Positions 31,533 through 34,149 of a DNA stretch of 34,149 bases are shown in pieces. Positions within the stretch are counted from its first letter, which is position 1; every line of letters starts with the position of its first letter. The stretch is from a virus, in the IMG/VR virus record IMGVR_UViG_3300042879_006179, positions 1 through 34,149 of that record. One strand, written 5' to 3'. A program made the position numbers and the translations under genes. A model generated the notes under the pieces. The model was not told the origin of the DNA, did no database searches, and saw nothing but the letters and a program-made list of their open reading frames with translations.

Positions 31533-32206
31533 TAGTTCCATCGAACTCCTTTGCTACCTTCATCCTTCCATCCCTTTCCGTTGCGAGTATCAACATGAAC
31601 AAAGCCTTTTCTAGCGCCGTAGCCTAGCGCCCCGTACCAATATCGATCAAGAAAAGATTGGAACTGGATTAAATCTTTACTTGCTGGCTTAATATCCACT
31701 GCTCGCCCGTAAAGATGCTGAGAGTTACGACTTCCCCCAACGGATTTATTAACTGCTGGTGGGCGATACCAGCTAGTCACGATAATTCCAGACCCCCAAT
31801 CATTTCGGATTTTATCAAGCTCCCTAGCAAGTCTTAAAATATTTGCTTCGATATCACTACCTGCGATCGGAATCCGATTAGCATCATTTTTAGTAACTTC
31901 CCCAACAGAAAAATAACGACTAATTTTCATATTGGGATTTCTCCAATTAATCGGCACTCTCGAAGCGATTTCAGGCTCGCCCTGTTCAACTTTAACATGA
32001 TCACGGAACACATACCAATTAAAACGTCCTAATTGAGGCGTTTTTAACTCTAAAATCCAGTGATTGTTTTCTGCTGCTTTAACCCAGTTACAATCAATTT
32101 TAGTTCCTGCCTTAATTGAAATTGTCTGAAAATCGCTAGGCAAATTATCTGAGTTAGAATCGATCGGCAAACTTTTAAGTAAAGTATTTTGAAGAATTTC
32201 TATCAT
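31529..32206 (-). CDS. M15-family peptidase endolysin with SH3-like N-terminus
   Basis: This 225-residue protein has the M15 zinc peptidase motifs. NSQHLYGRAVDI carries His164 and Asp171, and GFVHVDTRNG carries His204 with Asp206 close by. The catalytic domain occupies about 100-225 and opens with ISRYFSVGEVTKND, the usual lead to this domain. Residues about 25-75 (KIDCNWVKAAENNHWILEL ... FNWYVFRDHVKV) resemble the SH3-like module joined to M15 domains in cyanobacterial proteins. There is no signal peptide, so release through a holin is expected. Its likely role is cutting peptide cross-links in the cell wall at lysis. It is convergent with the initiator gene and divergent from the nuclease gene. 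Confidence 0.88.
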   Translation of the reverse strand: MIEILQNTLLKSLPIDSNSDNLPSDFQTISIKAGTKIDCNWVKAAENNHWILELKTPQLGRFNWYVFRDHVKVEQGEPEIASRVPINWRNPNMKISRYFSVGEVTKNDANRIPIAGSDIEANILRLARELDKIRNDWGSGIIVTSWYRPPAVNKSVGGSRNSQHLYGRAVDIKPASKDLIQFQSFLDRYWYGALGYGARKGFVHVDTRNGKGWKDEGSKGVRWNY

Positions 32207-32279
32207 AATATTTGTGGGACGTGCTAGAATTGTTAATAATAATATATCATGGGATACAGGCTCGTTAGCTTATTGACAA
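32207..32279. promoter_or_regulatory. Intergenic region between divergent endolysin and nuclease genes
   Basis: These 73 bases are very AT-rich, with TTGTTAATAATAATATATCAT in the middle, and may hold divergent promoters. No convincing -35/-10 pair can be fixed. The nuclease ATG at 32280 has no clear Shine-Dalgarno sequence, so its start may be leaderless or weakly translated. Confidence 0.35.
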
Positions 32280-33956
32280 ATGCTAGTAAAGAAAACCATC
32301 GCAGACATAAAGCTTAACCTTAATGCCACTCAGCGAACCTATATTGATCGCTGGATGGACGAGCTTAAAGCTGTTTGGAATTTTGGGCTAGAGCTACTGA
32401 TGGAATATCAGCTTAATAAGTATTACGACGAGCTTGAGAAAATAACAGGAAAACCAGTTAAACGGGTTAAACGTCGTTTAGCTAAAAAACCTCAATTTAT
32501 TGACTCCCTGAAAAACGAAAAAGGTAAATCCCTTCCTAATCCCCTTTACACCCCCAAATATTTAACTGGCAAGCAAAAAGTTAAAATACAGATAGCTAGA
32601 GAAAAAAGACAAAAAGCAGGTCACTCTTATCCTGTTCATGTCCCTATTCAACGCCGGTTAAAATCTGATAATTATTTTGGGTTATGTGGCTGTATTACAA
32701 AAGAAAAATGTCCAGAACTATGCAAAGACATTCCTATGGCTTTTGTCAAAGGGATTTTAAAAAAGCTTGCTGATTCTTGGAAAGCTTACACCAAACTCGA
32801 TAAAAAGAATTTAGACAGAAAACTTCCTAGATTTAAAAGAAAAGAAGATAAAATTAAATCTCTTTATTCTGAGATCAGCGATTGCGCTGTTAGAAAAGAG
32901 AATAAAATATCTATAGGTAGCTGTAGTAAAACATTAGGCGATTTAAAGATTGTCAACAATACCTTAAACATTCGGTGGGGTGACAGAAAAGCCTCTACCG
33001 TATCAATTATCAAATACCCATCGGGATATTATCTAAGTCTATTTGGTGAATTTGAAGTAAATGATCTACCTGATTCCGATAAAGCGATCGGTATTGACGT
33101 AGGACTAGAATATATAATTAGTACCAGCGACGGCCAACAAATTGACCCGCCCAAATACTATAGAAAACAGCAAAAAAGACTAGCAAGACTGCAAAGAAAA
33201 ACCGCTAGACAGTATAAAGCAGGGGAAAATAAAGACGGCAAAAATCTCGCTAAAACTCGTGCTAAAGTTGCCAAAACTCACGAAAAAATAGCAAGACAAC
33301 GCAAAGGATTTAATCATGCCCTAAGTACCGATATTGCTAGAAATCATGGCGCTGTAGCCGTAGAAGACCTCAACTTAAAGAATTTAATGCGACGACCTAA
33401 ACCGAAAAAAAGAGAAGACGGTAAAGGCTACGAACGCAATAACGCGAAAGCCAAAGGGGGATTAAATAAATCCTTTGCTGATGCTAGTTTAGGACAATTA
33501 ACTGGTTTTCTTGAAACGAAAATGAAAACTCCCAACCGAGAGTTTATCAAAGTTCAACCAGCCTATACTAGCCAAGATTGTCCTCGCTGTGGCAATCGTG
33601 TTAAAAAAAGTTTATCAACCCGCACCCATAAATGTTTAGAGTGTGGATGTACTTTACCCAGAGATGTGGCCGCCGCAATCAACATCTTAGGGAAAGCAGA
33701 CTTCGTAAGAAGCTACCCGGCTTGTACCGGGGAAGTTAAGCCTCTGAAGGATTTCGATAAGGAATCAGCGCAGGAGGAATTACTTAACAAGTCCAGCCGA
33801 TTGTTACTCGGCGAAGAAACCCTCGAAACCTTACTGGTTTTGACCTCCGAGCCAGTGACACCCAAGAAAAAAACAAGGAAAAGGTCGATCCACTCGCAAC
33901 CCGCGCAAACAGTCAACGCAGGCTATACGCAGCTTACACTCTGGGAGACTGGGTAA
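32280..33956 (+). CDS. Compact TnpB/Cas12-like RNA-guided nuclease (type V effector)
   Basis: This is a 558-residue protein of the TnpB/Cas12 superfamily. RuvC-I is AIGIDVG with Asp273, RuvC-II is AVEDLNLKNL with Glu362, the zinc ribbon is CPRC...KCLEC (Cys434, 437, 452, 455), and RuvC-III is PRDVAAAINIL with Asp462. The triad is intact, so DNA cleavage is expected. A long N-terminal part (1-250) starts like TnpB (LNATQRTYIDRWMDELKAVWNF) and has an additional four-cysteine cluster at about 136-151 (LCGCITKEKCPELC). The C-terminal 95 residues after RuvC-III overlap the probable tracrRNA and the stop lies inside the first CRISPR repeat. It is larger than typical TnpB (about 400) and smaller than Cas12a. 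Its subtype is unclear, but a cyanobacterial V-U type lineage fits best. No cas1, cas2 or TnpA is nearby. Confidence 0.9.
   Translation: MLVKKTIADIKLNLNATQRTYIDRWMDELKAVWNFGLELLMEYQLNKYYDELEKITGKPVKRVKRRLAKKPQFIDSLKNEKGKSLPNPLYTPKYLTGKQKVKIQIAREKRQKAGHSYPVHVPIQRRLKSDNYFGLCGCITKEKCPELCKDIPMAFVKGILKKLADSWKAYTKLDKKNLDRKLPRFKRKEDKIKSLYSEISDCAVRKENKISIGSCSKTLGDLKIVNNTLNIRWGDRKASTVSIIKYPSGYYLSLFGEFEVNDLPDSDKAIGIDVGLEYIISTSDGQQIDPPKYYRKQQKRLARLQRKTARQYKAGENKDGKNLAKTRAKVAKTHEKIARQRKGFNHALSTDIARNHGAVAVEDLNLKNLMRRPKPKKREDGKGYERNNAKAKGGLNKSFADASLGQLTGFLETKMKTPNREFIKVQPAYTSQDCPRCGNRVKKSLSTRTHKCLECGCTLPRDVAAAINILGKADFVRSYPACTGEVKPLKDFDKESAQEELLNKSSRLLLGEETLETLLVLTSEPVTPKKKTRKRSIHSQPAQTVNAGYTQLTLWETG
33781..33807 (+). 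ncRNA. Anti-repeat of a probable tracrRNA, inside the nuclease gene
   Basis: The segment from TACTTAACAAG to CGATTGTTAC is the reverse complement of repeat positions 2-28 with one mismatch (26 of 27). On the + strand it would pair with a crRNA made from the + strand array 145 bp downstream. It encodes LLNKSSRLLL-type residues in the nuclease. Structured DNA lies around it: a CCCGG/CCGGG hairpin at 33716-33731 and an ACTGG/CCAGT hairpin at 33833-33856. The 5' and 3' ends of the RNA are not known. A six-base GCAATC at 33675-33680 could pair with the 3' part of the repeat as a second short anti-repeat, which is weak. Confidence 0.85.
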
Positions 33957-34135
33957 CAATCGGCTTGACTTGTTAAGTAGATTGCAAGATTACAACGAAA
34001 GAAAAGCAGGTTTTCCATTACTAAGGTAACAATCGGCTTGACTTGTTAAGTAGATTGCAAGAAAGAATAGTGACGCTTGTTTTCTGTTTTTTGCCGTGGT
34101 AACAATCGGCTTGACTTGTTAAGTAGATTGCAAGA
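33952..34135 (+). CRISPR. CRISPR array, three repeats and two spacers visible
   Basis: Three identical 38-bp repeats (GGTAACAATC ... GATTGCAAGA) start at 33952, 34025 and 34098, a constant 73-bp period. The two 35-bp spacers (33990-34024, 34063-34097) are unrelated to each other by eye. A third spacer may begin at 34136 and run past the window edge. The repeat can fold on itself: CAATC/GATTG outer stem, CTTGA/TTAAG inner stem with CTTG loop. The first repeat begins two bases before the TAA of the nuclease, so gene and array overlap. Orientation is inferred from the anti-repeat and the gene direction. Confidence 0.93.
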
Positions 34136-34149
34136 TATGAGATTGAATG

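Noticed and set aside
32280-34149. Ordinary IS200/IS605-type transposon carrying tnpB
   Set aside because: No tnpA lies beside it, and the three identical repeats at an exact 73-bp period with different spacers, plus the anti-repeat, fit a CRISPR array better than a transposon end.

Overview
This window looks like most of the genome, or a long internal segment, of a tailed phage or prophage with a non-contractile tail (siphovirus type). A cyanobacterial host is the best reading. HIP1 octamers (GCGATCGC, for example at 9539, 15491, 15686, 17373 and 25348) are scattered through it. Several proteins also resemble cyanobacterial phage or host families: an M15 endolysin with an SH3-like N-terminus, DUF3102-type proteins, and a beta-sandwich protein like cyanobacterial exported proteins. 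No terminase or portal gene is present, so the window is probably one part of a circular or permuted genome.

Left arm (1-20566, + strand) carries the virion genes. In order these are small head or adaptor proteins, a LamG-like protein, a fused HK97-type prohead protease and capsid protein, and small connector genes. A membrane/coiled-coil protein, the major tail tube protein and a tail assembly chaperone with a probable -1 frameshift follow. Next is a 3489-residue tape measure protein carrying a lipase-like domain, an M23-like peptidase and a lytic transglycosylase. After it come a short stretch with the 3' half of a tRNA-Ser gene (probable attachment core), a 53-residue membrane protein, DUF2163, NlpC/P60 and tandem DUF2460 tail-tip proteins, and a second tail tube protein with a C-terminal extension. 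The tail-tip hub and two probable host-contact proteins (20563-24487) lie on the opposite strand.

Middle (24488-31532): a catalytic-domain remnant of a tyrosine integrase lies on the minus strand. It is divergent from a rightward early-type operon led by a probable promoter/operator. That operon encodes an Xis-like protein and a DUF3102 protein whose gene contains a complete C5-cytosine methyltransferase in another frame of the same strand. Small helix-turn-helix and hypothetical proteins and a DNA-binding protein follow. The last gene is a probable replication initiator with a repeat cluster (candidate origin) inside its own coding sequence. The minus-strand M15 endolysin converges on it.

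Right end (32280-34149) holds the most striking system: a compact 558-residue TnpB/Cas12-like nuclease with intact RuvC residues, followed with no gap by a CRISPR array of 38-bp repeats and 35-bp spacers. The first repeat contains the stop codon of the nuclease gene. A near-perfect anti-repeat (26 of 27 positions) lies inside the 3' end of the coding sequence at 33781-33807, so the tracrRNA appears to be encoded within the effector gene. This resembles the overlap of TnpB genes with their omega RNA and may be an intermediate between transposon-encoded RNA-guided nucleases and type V CRISPR. No cas1, cas2 or TnpA gene is visible in the window.
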